Below, one piece after another: positions 26,901 through 40,400 of a DNA stretch of 64,000 bases. Both the position numbers and the translations under genes were made by a program. Source of the DNA: Isoetes taiwanensis. Lineage: Eukaryota > Streptophyta > Lycopodiopsida > Isoetales > Isoetaceae. The stretch lies in the NCBI GenBank assembly GCA_021234155.1, contig JAJEKV010000023.1:6101945-6165944 (forward strand), in the 5' to 3' direction. The notes beneath the pieces are model-generated. The model searched no databases. It was not told the origin of the DNA and saw nothing but the letters and a program-made list of their open reading frames with translations. Numbering within the stretch: position 1 is the first letter of the stretch; every line of letters starts with the position of its first letter.

Positions 26901-29900
26901 TCAATCTCATCACGGATAAACTCCGCAAACAAATGGGCATCAAACAACTCTATCGTGCCCCATATGACATCAAATTGGCTAATGGCCATATCACGAGACC
27001 TCAAGGCGTCACATCTCTTCTTCACATCAACATTGGTGATCTCCGATTCCCCTTAGAATTTGGTGTTTGGAAGGCTGGAGAAGATCCAGGTGATTATGAA
27101 ATGTTGGTCGGCAGACCTTTTCTCCGCCAGGCCAAGAGTATCCATTATTGGGCCACGGATCAGTTAGTCATCACCGATGGTCACCTCAATGCCACTATGG
27201 ACTTGGAAACAGGTAAAATCATTTCGGTCGACAATGCTGAACCCTCTCTCTCTCCGACACCGAGGTCGGGGGCGCCCGGCATATCTATCAAGTTCGGGCT
27301 CCCCTGCGAAGTGCGCCTCTGTCATCCTACCCGAATATGCTGATCCTTGGGGAGAAATGACTCTTGATCGGGACCGGTGTGGCTGCCTTGCTTGACCCTA
27401 CCGGCTCCTTGCAATCGCATCCAACGTGTTGATCACTTTTCGGATGCGAACTTCCTCCTGCTCTGTTGATGTACCTTATTTGTCATGAAGCAACCTTTGC
27501 TTGATGAAAATCAGCAACCTCTCTTTTCACCACGCAAAGCGCCACTCATCCTGTCATGCTTCAACCTCCTGCTCATATTGTCAAAGACACAGAAGTTATC
27601 CCACATATTCAGACTCCGGAAGTCGAGATTGTGGACGTCGGCAACAATCAGCCTGTCCGCATTGCCGCCAATATTCCGACACCCTACCGTCACAGGGCCG
27701 TCACGCTTTTCAAAAAGTTCAAACAGATTTTTGGCACGGAGCTACAGAGACCTTCGGGATCTACAAAGCCTTGGGGAACTCACCATTCCTACCAAATCCG
27801 ATGCACGCCGATTATAGCAACGGCGATACCGGCTCAACCCCAATTGCGGATCGTGAAGGCGTCAAAGGCAAATTGACAAACTCCCTTGCTGCGGGTTTGA
27901 TCTATGAGGTCAAACATTACGAATGGGTGAGCCCCATTGTCATTGCATTCAAACACAATGGAAAGATCCGTGTTTGCGTGGACTACCAGGAAACTAAATC
28001 GGAGCCACGGGCGTGATCATTTTCCACTTCCTTCACGCACCGAGGTTACGGAAGAGGTCATTTGGACATGAGATGTACTCCTTCATGGATGATTTTTTAC
28101 GGCTACAATCAGATCTCAATCAAAGAATCTGATCAATTCAAGACAACTTTCACCACCGGTAAGGCACTTTTTTGCCTACAAGGTGGTTCCTTTTATTTTA
28201 TCAAACTCTCCATCAACGTTTCAACGCATAATGCTCTCAGTTTTTCATGATTTTATGAAGGAAAATCCCTTCTTGCAAATTTTTCAAGATGATTTCTCTC
28301 GCCCTGAGTTCCATGGCTGACCATTTGGATAAATTGGAACTCGTCTTTCGGAGAAATGCGATGAGTCGGCATTAGTCTCAATCGAGAAATGCACCTTTTG
28401 CATCACTTCGGGTGTTACGTTAGGACCGCGGCGTCGACAAAAGCGGTATCACCACGGATCCTGCCAAAATCAGTTGTGTGCTCAAGGCTCAAGCACCAGC
28501 CAATATCAAGGAGACACGCTCTTTCCTGGGTAAGGTAAATTATTACTCCACCTTCATTCCTGGACTTGCAGCCATTGCAGATCCCATTCATAAACTCACG
28601 GGTGATGAATCCACACAGGCATGGAATTCCCGGCGGATCTTTGCTTTCAACGATTGAAGCTTTTGCTTACTCAGGCGCCGGTTCTTGTTCCTCCTCAATG
28701 GGACAAGCCTTTTCACGTCCATGTAGATGTCTCGGCGTTCGCTATTGGAGCTGTTCTTTCTTAAGAATATGATGCGCTCACTGACAAACCAAACCGATAT
28801 GCCGCCCGAGAAAACTCAATCTGCTGGCGCAACTACTCCCTACCTTCTGGGCGTGAAGCCTTGGGTTTAATTTTCTGTGTCCAACGCTTCCGTCACTATC
28901 TTTTAGGCAGTCAGATCACATTCTTTGTTGACCACCAAGCACTCCTTTATTTGATCAACAAATCCACGCTCGTTGGATTCTCCTTTTGCAAGAATTTGCA
29001 CCTTTTGAAATTGTTCACAAGGCAGGCAAATCTCATGTTGTCCCGGATTATCTTTCACGCATCCACACAGATGATCCCTCCACGGGAGTCTCAGATGCCT
29101 TTCCTGATGCTCAACTTTTTCTGGTCACGGCAACACCACATTGGTTCCACAACTTTCAGCAGTATCTCCTCACCGGCGCTCTTCCACCCGAGGACGCCAC
29201 GCTCTCTCCAGCCAAGCGTCAATCCCGTCGACACCAATTTCTCCGCGAGGTCCGTGACTACATCATGGTTGCAGGCCATCTTTACAAAAGGGGCAAGGAT
29301 ACCGTCCTTCGACGCTGTGTTCTCCCTCATGAGGTCCCAGATATTGTCCGAGAAGCCCATGAAGGGCTCGGTGGTGGCCATTTTCATGGTGACACCACGG
29401 CATGCAAAATCCTTCTTGCAGGTTATTTTTGGCCCACGCTCTTCAAAGACGCTCACGCCCACGCCCGCACGTGTGATGCTTGTCAGCGTGTTGGAAGGCC
29501 CACGGCCCGTGACGCTCTTCCATTGACGCCGGTCGCCACGCCACTTCCTTTCAGCAAATGGGGGATGGATTTTGTGGGACCCATTGATCCTCCTGCGCGG
29601 CACACCCGTGCCCGCTACATTCTGGTTCTCACTGACTACGCTACCAAATGGGCGGAAGCTTGCGCACTTCCAGACAACACTGCGGCCAGCACAGCCAAGG
29701 TCATCTATCGACCAAATCATCACGCGTTTTTGGCTGCCCCGCGGAGCTGGTCGGTGATAGAGGTGTCCATTTTATCAATCATACCATCAAGGGCCGACGG
29801 ATTATCTCGATACATCATCACAAGAGCACACCTTACTATCCTCAAAGGGAGCGGTTTGGCTGAAAGCACCAACAAAACTCGGTCACAATTCTCAAGAAAA

Positions 29901-30113
29901 TTTGTGGCGCTTCGCCCCCGATTGGCAAAACAAGCTTCCCTCTTTGTTCTTTGGGCTTACAATACTTGTTTCAAAATAGCTCTTTGGTCACCTCCTTTCA
30001 AATTGGTTTATGGTCAAGAAGCTCTCATGCCTTTTGAATACATTCTTCCCACTCTCCGTTTTCAACTGGCTACAGCCCATAATCCGCCTGCTGCACTCAA
30101 AGAAAGGGTTTAT
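26639..30113 (+). pseudogene. Copy 1 pol: protease, RT, RNase H, integrase (broken)
   Basis: Protease around 26850-27150 with QIDGGSAVNLI (DGG at the catalytic position) and MLVGRPFLRQ. RT (about 27880-28330) is badly frameshifted; fragments IYEVKHYEWVSPIVIAF and CVDYQ remain. RNase H region about 28550-29080 (SHVVPDYLSRIH at its end). Integrase 29110-30113 with the CDACQR finger end, KWGMDFVGPID (first Asp), then a damaged core. Sequence is cut at GGGTTTAT (30106-30113) by copy 2; the rest of integrase resumes at 41206. Confidence 0.82.
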
Positions 30114-30714
30114 TGTTAGTCCTATGCCTCCTGGTACAGGACTATTCATGCATACAATGGACCAGGTCAAGTCCAAGGATCCTCGAAGGCGGGGCCGGGT
30201 TGGTCGTCAAAGGCCAGCCAGAGAAGACCAAGCGGCGGACCCCACCTTGAGACAAAGACCACGCTGGCGTCAACAAAGGCGGCGCTTTCGGACAAGTATT
30301 TGCCCGTCATTACGCCCTGCGTCAGCGTCAGCGTGATTTCAGGCTTTTCAAGAGGCACCGCCAGCATTCCTTCAAATCGGGCCTCCTTTCAGGAGTCGGC
30401 ACCGAGATCAGTCAGAGTGTCTATATTGGGCCAAAGGCCATTGTACTATATATATGAGTAGAGCTAGCATATGACTTTTAGATGAGTTTTGAGTCTTGTC
30501 TCACTTCAGTTTCTCTCGGTTTGCGAGTTCATGTATCATCATCATTGATATCAAGGAAGCTTATCATTGTTGTCTCATTGTTCTTTGTTTTCTTCCCCTT
30601 TCCTTTGTTTTCTTGCAAATCCCAGCGTGACATAGTCCCCGGATCCTCTGTTAGATCAAGGGTCCTGTGGAGACTGTCTTTGTGAGGAGTTCCCGAACCC
30701 GGACCCAAAAAACA
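30114..30714 (+). repeat. LTR-b: 5' LTR of younger Ty3/gypsy element
   Basis: 601 bp, TGTTAGTCC... to ...AAAACA. TATA box at about 30447-30454. Preceded by TTTAT (30109-30113), which recurs after LTR-c at 41206-41210, proving insertion. Confidence 0.92.
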
Positions 30715-30760
30715 CCCGTGCGGCTGGCCGGGCGATTGATTTTCCTTTCTTACGCCGCCA

Positions 30761-33125
30761 TGTATGCGTCCGAAACTTCACGCCCGGAAGAACTCCTTTC
30801 CCGGGCGGCGTCGCTTGGGCGCCATCATCGAAGGGAAGCTGTTCGCGACATGTATGGATCTGCTTATGACATTGAGGGAGGCCACATTCGGTCTAGGGCT
30901 CAGTCGGCGCCACCCACCCCTCGTGTCATGTCTCGTCCCAGTTCTCTGCCTCAAGCGTGCAAACATTGCTCACAGCCTCAGTCACCTCATCACTATCAGG
31001 AGCCCTATCAGGCTCAAACTTCTTAACCTTACTTTCATACCCCAGAACATGCCTACATCCATCATTCTTCTGGCCATACGCCTCTGCCTTCACAACCATC
31101 ATCTCCTCCGGCAGGACAAGGATATCCACCTGTCTCTTTTGCTCCTCCCCAGGAATTTCCCTTCCCTACATTTCCTACCGCTCTTCCTGTTTACAACCTT
31201 ACAGACCTCAAAACCAATGACCAGGCATCTCCAGTACCTCCACCTCAGCAACCCCTTCATCAGGGTCTTTCCGGCACCATCCCACCTTCAACTCCACCTC
31301 AATATAATCCCTATCCAGTTCCTGTCCAGCCAAGCACTTTCATCTCTACCTTTCAGACCCTTAAGCTGACTTATCCAACCTTTGGCAACACGAAAGGCAA
31401 ACCATTAGACCAAAGTACTCAGGCCCACATGGAAGAATTCGAGGCTCTGGCTGCCCTAAATGGTCATGCACAATCTCAACTGAAATTCCATATCTTTTCC
31501 ACCACACTGCGTGGCTCTCCTCACCAATGGCTTATGTCCAATAAAAGCCACTGGAAACAAGATTGGTCAGAAATGAAAACTGCTTTTCTTTCTCACTATG
31601 GAACCACGGATGATGATCAACTTCATCTCAAGCAACTCAATGACCTTCAACAAGAGCCCACGGAGTCCGGCCGGGGGATTTTGCGGTCGACTTCACATCC
31701 CGCTTTCGGCAAACTCAAGGAGTACCCGGCCACGAGCGGATCTTGGTGCGGTTTCTCCAAGGACTTCCTCCAGCTATCCAGACTCATGACTGAATACTGC
31801 GCCAAGACTTTGGGCGGGGCTATCGACCTTGTAAATCACTCAGTCAATGTTTCCTCCCGTGGCGTGGCTCTTCAGGAGCTCCCTTTCATTCCACCAGTCA
31901 TGGTTCCACAAACTGCTGTCCAACCTCAACACGCCAATCAGGTTGTGATCGGATCACGGTGCCATATACGCAAATACCAAGGCCACTTGGCAAATGAATG
32001 CAACTCCACCAATGGCCCGCCTCATTGTAAAAGATGCAACATGTGCAATCATGCCACGGAAGAGTGCACTCGCACTCATCCTACACCTTTTCGCAACAAG
32101 ATGGTTTATCAAGTACAAACAACACCTCAGCACCAATCACAATATCGGCCGCAACAACCACTGCGGGCTCAACCCAATCAACTCTATCGGCAATCGAACA
32201 ACAAGCGGGGACCCAACACCCCCTTTTGATCCTTCTAAAGCTCGATGTTATCAGCATCACGAATGGGGTCATACCACCACGGCATGTCCTCAACTTCCAC
32301 AAGTTCAGGTGCAGCTTCCTGGCACCAATCAGATCACCTCGGTCCGCCTCATGGCTTACCAACTTTGGATTGCCAATGGCAAACAAGGCCAGCGTCCCGT
32401 TCCGGGAAGCCACCTCGCGGCGTCTCGGCAATCGCGCTATCAACCAGCTCCTGCGAATCAACCTCGGATGGATCAACAAGCCACGGGGAAGAAATTTTTT
32501 CGGGCTCTTAATCCTCCGATCCGGTCATCAAATTGGGTTGGTTTGGTTTCACGCCAGACCAGGGCGTCACGTCCCTTAACCATTATTCCTAATGGCACAC
32601 AACCTGCCTTTGCAGTGGACACAATCCCTCATGAAGAGGACAAAAAGGTTCACTTTGCACCTGACTTAGAAAAACTCATGCCTCATGTCATGCCTAAAGT
32701 ACGCCAAAGCATTCTGAACCTCATGCAAGCTGCTGAAGGCCGCACGTTGGCTAATGTTCATGCCACCACCAGAGCTCAGCAAAGACAAGATGCACCTTCC
32801 ACATCTCAACCTCCACGCTCTCAGACATATCCGAATATTGCTGCCGAGGTTGACCTTCTAAAAGAAGTTGCTGCTTCATTACCACGCACTCCAGCACCCG
32901 TGGATCCAGCAGATCCTTTTTCTCATGTGCCTCTGGAACTCCAAAAGGAGCTGGCAAAAATCAAAATTCCCTTAAGTCTGGCAACAATTTTAAAACTATG
33001 TCCTGCTCTCAAGGACCAGTTACCACTCCCGACCGTTTTGGTTGGGGCTGTCGCTACCTCTACACCCACGGTACATGCCACGATGGGCAATCAACAAGTC
33101 AATCATGTTCAAATTGACGGGAGGT
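30761..33125 (+). pseudogene. Copy 2 gag with zinc-knuckle cluster (broken)
   Basis: Start ATG 30761 (MYASETSRPEELLSRAAS). The Pro/Gln-rich N-terminus is interrupted by TAA at 31024-31026, where copy 1 has CAA. Gag domain at 31381-31650 (AHMEEFEALAALNG...SPHQWLMSNKSHWK). Three finger-like units follow: CHIRKYQGHLANEC (first Cys displaced), CKRCNMCNHATEEC (CX2CX4HX4C), and CYQHHEWGHTTTAC (a CX2HX4HX4C variant). The 31994-33127 frame runs toward protease through an acidic linker with PHVMPKVRQSILNLM. Confidence 0.82.
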
Positions 33126-36100
33126 AGCGCCGTCAATCTCATCATGGACAAACTCCGCAAACAAATGGGCATCAAACAACTCTATCGTGCCCCATATGAC
33201 ATCAAATTGGCTAATGGCCATATCACGAGACCTCAAGGCGTCACACCTCTTCTTCACATCAACATTGGTGATCTCCGATTCCCCTTAGAATTTGGTGTTT
33301 GGAAGGCTGGAGAAGATCCAGGTGATTATGAAATGTTGGTTGGCAGACCTTTCCTCCGCCAGGCCAAGAGTATCCATTATTGGGCCACGGATCAGTTAGT
33401 CATCACAGATGGTTACCTCAATGCCACTATGGACTTGGAAACCGGTAAGATCATTTCGGTTGATAATGCTGAACCCTCTCTCTCCGACACTGATTCTGAG
33501 GATGCCCAGAATATCTATCAAGTTCAGGCTCCACCTGCGAGTCTGCCTCTGTCATCCTACCCCGAATATGCTGATCCTTGGGGAGAAATGACGCTTGATC
33601 AGGACCAGGCTGTGGCTGCCTTGCTTGACCCCTACCTGGCTCCTTGCAATCGCATCCAACGTGTTGATCACTTTTCAGATGCAGAACTTCCTCCAGATCC
33701 TGTTGATGTACACGTTGTCATGAAGCAACCTTTGCTTGATGACAATCAACAACCTCTCTTTTTCACCACGCAAAGCGCCACTCATCCTGTCATGCTTCAA
33801 CCTCCTGCTCATATTGTCAAAGACACAGAAGTTATCCCACATATTCAGACTCCGGAAGTCGAGATTGTGGACGTCGGCAACAATCAGCCTGTCCGCATTG
33901 CCGCCAATATTCCGACACCCTACCGTCACAGGGCCGTCACGCTTTTCAAAAAGTTCAAACACATTTTCGCCTGGAGCTACAGAGACCTTCGGGGGATCTA
34001 CAAAGCCTTGGGGGAACTCACCATTCCTACCAAATCCGATGCACGTCCAGTATAGCAACGACAGTACCGGCTCAACCCCAATTACCGTGATCGCGTCAAG
34101 GCAGAAATTGACAAACTCCTTGCTGCAGGTTTGATCTATGAGGTCAAACATTCTGAATGGGTGAGCCCCATTGTCATTGCACTCAAACACAATGGAAAGA
34201 TCCGTGTTTGCGTGGACTACCGGAAACTAAATCAGGCCACGGAGCGTGATCATTTTCCACTTCCCTTCACAGACCAGGTTCTGGAAGAGGTCGCTGGACA
34301 TGAGATGTACTCCTTCATGGATGGTTTTTCTGGCTACAATCAGATCTCAATCAAAGAATCTGATCAACTCAAGACCACTTTCACCACCCCGTGGGGCACT
34401 TTTGCCTACAAGGTGGTTCCTTTTGGATTATCAAACTCTCCATCAACTTTTCAATGCATAATGCTCTCAGTTTTTCATGATTTTATGAAGGAAAATCCCT
34501 TCTTGCAAATTTTTCAAGATGACTTCTCGCCTCTGAGCCTGGTGGCTGACCATTTGGATAAATTGGAACTTCGTCTTTCAGAAATGTGATGAGTCGGCAT
34601 TAGTCTCAATCGAGAAATGCACCTTTTGCGTCACCGGAGGGTGTTACGTTAGGACACGTTGTAAAGAAAGCGGTATCACCCACGGATCCGCCAAAATGGG
34701 TTGTGTGCTCAAGGCTCAAGCACCGACCAATATCAAGGAGACACGCTCTTTCACGGGTAAGGTTAATTATTACTCCACCTTCATTCCTGGACTTGCAGCC
34801 ATTGCAGATCCCATTCATAAACTCACGGGTGATGAATCCACCTGGGCTTGGAATTCCCAGGCGGATGCTGCTTTCCAACAGTTGAAGCTTTTGCTTACTC
34901 TGGCCCCGGTACTTGTTCCTCCTCAATGGGACAAGCCCTTTCATGTCCATGTAGATGTCTCAGCATTCGTTATTGGAGCTGTTCTTTCTCAAGAATATGA
35001 TGCGCACACTGACAAACCAAACTGATATGCGAGAAAACTCAATCCTGGCGGCGCAACTACTCGCTTCTGAGGCGTGAAGCCTTGGGTTTAATTTTACGTG
35101 TCCAACGCTTCCGTCACTATCTTTTTAGGCGGTCAGATCAAATTCTTTGTTGACCACCAAGCACTCCTTTATTTGATCAACAAATCCACGCCCACGGGCC
35201 GCATTGCTCGTTGGGTTCTCCTTCTGCAAGAATTTGCACCTTTTGAAATTGTTCACAAGGCAGGCAAATCTCATGTTGTCCCGGATTATCTTTCACGCAT
35301 CCACACAGATGATCCCTCCACGGGAGTCTCAGACGCCTTTCACGGGCTCAACTCTTTTACGGTCACGGCAGCGCCACATTGGTTCCACAACTTTCGGCGG
35401 ATATCTCCTCACACGGTGCTCTTCCACCGAGGGCGCCACGCTCTCTCAGCCTCAATCCCGTCGACACCAATTTCTCCGCGAGGTCGGGTGACTACACCAT
35501 GGTTGCGAGGCCATCTTTACAAGAGGGGCAAGGATACCGATCCTTCGGCCTTTGTGTTCTCCCTCATGAGGTTTCGGATATTGTCCAGAAGCCCATGAAG
35601 GGCTCGGTGGTGGTCATTTTCATGGTGACACCACGGCCGCAAAAATCCTTCTTGTGGGTTATTTTTGGCCCACGCTCTTCAAAGACGCTCACGCCCACGC
35701 CCGCACGTGTGATGCTTGTCAGCGTGTGGGAAGGCCCACGGCCCGTGACGCTCTTCCATTGACGCCGATCGCCACGCCACTTCCTTTCAGCAAATGGGGG
35801 ATGGATTTTGTGGGACCCATTGATCCTCCTGCGTGGCACACCCGTGCCCGCTACATTCTGGTTCTCACTGACTACGCTACCAAATGGGCGGAAGCTTGCG
35901 CACTTCCAGACAACACTGCGGCAAGCACGGCCAAGGTCATCTATCAGCAAATCATCACGCGTTTTGGCTGCCCCACGGAGCTGGTCAGTGATCGAGGTGT
36001 CCATTTTATCAATCATACCATAAAGGAGCTAACGGATTATCTACTGATCCATCATCAAAAGAGCACACCTTACTATCCTCAAGGGAACGGTTTGGCTGAA

Positions 36101-36708
36101 AGCACCAACAAAACTCTGGTCACAATTCTCAAGAAAATTTGTGACGCTTCTCGCACTGATTGGCAAAACAAGCTTCCTACTGTTCTTTGGGCTTACAATA
36201 CTTGTTTCAAAATAGCTACTGGTCACACTCCTTTCAAATTGGTTTATGGTCAAGAAGCTCTCATGCCTTTTGAATACATTCTTCCAACTCTCCATTTTCA
36301 AGCTGGCTCTGACCCATAACTTTCTTTGCACTCAAAGAAAGGGTTTATCAATTGGAACAGTTGGATGAACTTAGGCGTGATGCTTACATTCGTGTTCTTC
36401 ATGGACAACAGTTGCAAAAATCTTTACATGACAAACGTATTAAGACAAAGACATTCAAAGAAGGAGATTTGGTTCTTCTTTATGATTCTCGTTACAAAAA
36501 TTTTCCGGGCAAGTTAAAGTTTCGATGGCTTGGCCCTTATCAAATTGTTCAAGTGGTGCAACCCAGTGTTTTCAAGCTGGCTGAATTAGATGGAACTCCA
36601 TTACCTACACTAGTTAATGGCTTTCGCCTCAAACAATTTCATACCACAGAAAGTGACAATCATACCACAGATGCTGTTCAAGACAAAGACACAACAGATA
36701 GTGACTAA
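33042..36708 (+). pseudogene. Copy 2 pol: protease, RT, RNase H, integrase (a few breaks)
   Basis: Protease 33100-33470 (GGSAVNLIMDKL after a frameshift at the active-site DG; MLVGRPFLRQ). RT 34131-34589: CVDYRKLNQATERDHFPLPF, FMDGFSGYNQISI, GTFAYKVVPFGLSNSPSTFQ and FQDDFS, an F-x-DD box. RNase H 34696-35330: WDKPFHVHVDVSAFVIGAVL to VPDYLSRIH. Integrase 35470-36711: CDACQRVGRP, then the DDE triad in KWGMDFVGPID, ELVSDRGVHF and NGLAESTNKT; C-terminal GDLVLLYDSRYKNFPGKLKFRWLG-type block (GPY/F-like) ending at 36708. No chromodomain. Breaks near 34055, 34590, 35025, 35500-35640 and 36320. Confidence 0.87.
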
Positions 36709-36711
36709 GCG

Positions 36712-37449
36712 GCATAGGTGGAATTTTTACAAAATGTGGACAGAGCCCATCTATTTCCGCTATGGGCAGCGCCCTATTTACAAAAACGGGCTCAGAGCCC
36801 TATCCACTAAGTCCTACGAAGAAAAACCCTCTACTCCGGGTTGGGAGCAGAGGTGATACGCAGGATGTGGTAGTAATCGCTTTCGGGGTCCCAGTAGCAG
36901 TGCGAATCACCTCCATCCCGTTGGTATGGGGATCGACATGCTCAGCCATGCCGGCACACCACCCGTCCATAGCAATGCCACGATTGTGGCACCGCCAGAG
37001 GTCCAGGCAGTCCATTTTACAAGTAATCCCACTTATCATGCAATCCGCCAGCGATGACATCTTGGCGCCATCGGGTGTCTTCGCCGGCTCCCCTTTCGTC
37101 TTATATATAGCCAACCGGGACCTCCCCGCCGGCGTGGACCAATCAAAAAAAAATTCGCCCGGCGTGGTTGCAATGCAAAGGTCGTTTCTAAATAGAGAAT
37201 CTTTTTCTCCCGTAGCATATCTAGCCATGGTACCTTCCCGACACCTTCGTTTTAATGATATACCACTTGAGGTTGCCCGACATTAAATGACATTCCTTCT
37301 TTTCACGCCCGGCCGAACATTAATGTGTGTCCTTTTGCCACCTCTCACATCAGATCATTCCCTCCGTCTCGCCATGCGCCACCGTTCATTGCTTCTCCCT
37401 TTACCATTTGGGGACTTAGCCAAAATTTTGCCTTTCAATTACCTCGCGC
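36712..37449 (+). other. Non-coding stretch between pol and accessory ORF of copy 2
   Basis: About 740 bp with no supportable ORF, conserved in the older copy at 42231-42975, so it is part of the family and not a private insertion. In related plant elements such a gap precedes a separately expressed ORF. Confidence 0.6.
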
Positions 37450-40400
37450 ATGCACGTAAGCCACGGCATCATCAGCGGTTCTTTGGTTAAGCCCTCATCA
37501 TGCCCCTTCGCCTACACTTGCAGCGCCCTAAAACCTTTTTCGTCTATCTGCCGTCTTACGTTCTATGCTCTCCACCTTGACACCCCGGTTCCTTACGTTC
37601 GGCAGCTCTTAAGCCATGGCTTTGCACCCAAATTACCTACCCTTCAAGCTTTTGCTCCAAGGGATGCGGCTCTTTTAAATTACATTGTCTTTCGGCGCCC
37701 ACCTTCGCGAGGCCCTTCTTGGTCAAGTCGAGAAGTATGGCGCGCCACAAGCTTTGCAATTCTCGCAAATGGAGCTCCCGCCCCAAATCGGAGCAATTGC
37801 GGCAGTTCATCGCTCACATCGTCCAACGGCGGGGAAGGATTTGCTCACGATGGTCGATGGCACCACCATTTTACTTACTCAGCATTTGATTTCTGAGGTA
37901 TTCCGTATTCCTTTGCAAAAACCTTCTGTCTCTTGGGCTGCTTTGCAGGACATGGACGTCACTCAGTTCGGTGCTCCTGCTTATCAAGCCAACCAGCATC
38001 GCCTCACAAATATTGCAAAGCCCCATGACACTTTTGTGAAGCTTCTGTGGCGCAAATTGCTTGGGTATTCCATCAAGAACACCCATATCAATAAGCCGTT
38101 TTATAATATGGTCATCACTGCCATCCACTCCAATCTCCATGTTGATTGGCCACAGCTATTGTTCTACCGCCTTCTTCAAGAAGTAGACCGCATTCGGGCT
38201 ACCCCCTCCTCTGTCTCTGAAATTTCAGTGGGTGGCCATCTTCAGGCACTCATTCGTCATTATCTTCCTGTTCTTGAGAGCCCTTCCACTTCCCATGCCT
38301 CCACTCAGCGCTCTCTGCATTCCCAGCATCAAACCCAACAGGCTGTACCTTCACGCCAGACTTCCCTTGGTCATGTTCAACATCAGACCACGCATGTCAC
38401 CGTCTCCTCTTCCTCCACTGAAGCCACGCCTTCCAATTCCCGACATGCCTCTCAACACTCTCAGACAATGCAGCAACAGGGCCCTGAACCTCCACATCCT
38501 CGACAGCTCCTGTACCAATTCCAACAGGATGTTCAAGCCGCTGCCATGCAGCTACACGCATCCCAGGAGCTCTCATGAATGGTGTTCAGGCGTCCCTGGA
38601 GGCTTCCGATGCAGTTCAAAGAGACCTTCAAGCTGCAACTGCACAAGTTCAAACTTTGGAGGCCCAACTTCAAGAAAAGCACGCGGCTCTATTACAGGCC
38701 CGTGTAGATCTCAAAAGTGCTTTCCGGGATCGGACAAGCCTACTTGAGGATCGGAAGGCGACTCAAACCACAATTCAGGGACTTGTTGGAGCGAGAACAA
38801 GTCAAAAGATACTCTCTGGGTGACAAGGAGAAAGACATTGCTCAGCTAGACACCTTGTATTCGAGCTTTCTCATAATTACCGCACTCAAGTTCAAGACCT
38901 CACCGGCGTGGCCTTTCGACTCACCCTCTCGAGGCTTCGGCTTTCCCACGCCGACAAATCGGTTAACGTCCCTCGGGTTCGGCTTTGAGGAGGCTCGTAA
39001 AAGAAGGTCGTTGATGGCCTTTCAGTTGCCATGCCGACTCCAAACTCGAGGGCAATCTTCTTCACATGCCACGCTTCCTATTAAAGCGGGTCCGTGATCG
39101 ATCCGTCTTCTATTAGAAAAGGAACACAGGATCCGTGACACGGAACATCGACTCCAAAGAAGCGGTTCAATCTGGCTGAAGAAGCCCAAAATAAGCGGGG
39201 AGGGCTATATTGACATTGCTACCAACATTCACGTGGACTTCTCTACTCCTTCCAGCTATCTTGACTATGTGGTGGCCCGGCGGCACCTTTTTCCTTTTGA
39301 AGTGATGCGCGGCCAATGGCAATGTTCATCAACGACCACTCAAAAGCGCGGACTTCCGCCGGATCCGGCGGATCTTTCTATAGAAGACAAGGGTTTATTT
39401 TGTGCACTCTTAGTCTTTGATCAGCTCACTTCTGAAGATCCCGAATTGGTCATTTTTCGTGTTGTTCAGCCATGGCTTATGTTTTTCATGACTTCTACCT
39501 GGCAGATCTCCATGATAAATTCCGAGATGAGGCCCATTGTGTTTTTCGAGGCAACTCCAATGCTGCTTGGTTGTTATCATCTACCAACCAATATTTCAAG
39601 GATCCTGCTCAGTCTCAGACTTTTGAACAGGAGTACATGGCTGAACTTGCTCAGTACTTACCTCTGTGGCAAGCTGAAACATTGGAACAGGTAAACAAAA
39701 ATTTGGCGCATCCTGACGATCTTGAGTTCGCCCAAATTTATATGCAGCACTTGGGAGGCTACAATCAACTCCGTGGCCTTCTAGAAAGCAAGACCATCCC
39801 CACGGGTTGGGTAAATCCTCCTGTTTATCAATTACTCTCTACTTCCGAGTGGGACCATTGGTGTCGGGCTCTTGATCAGAATCTTGTTAGCGCATTCAGG
39901 GACATGGCTCTGCAACCCACGCACACGGGCATGCTTCCCTCTCCCTATGCTTCCTTAGGAGTCCCTCCGCCCACGGTTCCCTCTCTTGGCGTCTTCCTTT
40001 TTGGGGAAGGTCTGGATGGCCTGGCCCCAGGTGGACTCCGCCTCAGATCTCCACGGATCTCCGGTGGGATCCCCGATTTGTCAGACGCTCAGATTGGGAG
40101 GATAATGCCACCTTGGACACTACTGAGAATTGGCTCTATATTGCTAATGAGCGTGGTTGGCAACGGCTTGCTGATGCTATTCATGGCCTTGATACTTTCT
40201 TGCAGAATGCCGCCACCTCACCAGATCCTTCAGTACACCGTCAAGCTGGTTTCTGTGCTGCTCTCAAATGCATCCTGGTCAGCTCTTTAAATCGGCAGCG
40301 TCCCATCTTTCACTGCAATCCGAATGCCAGCGTCAGTGCCTTCGGTCTTCAGACCTGCCTTCTCATGGAGTGCCAGTTTGTTCCTTCTGACGCCCATGCT

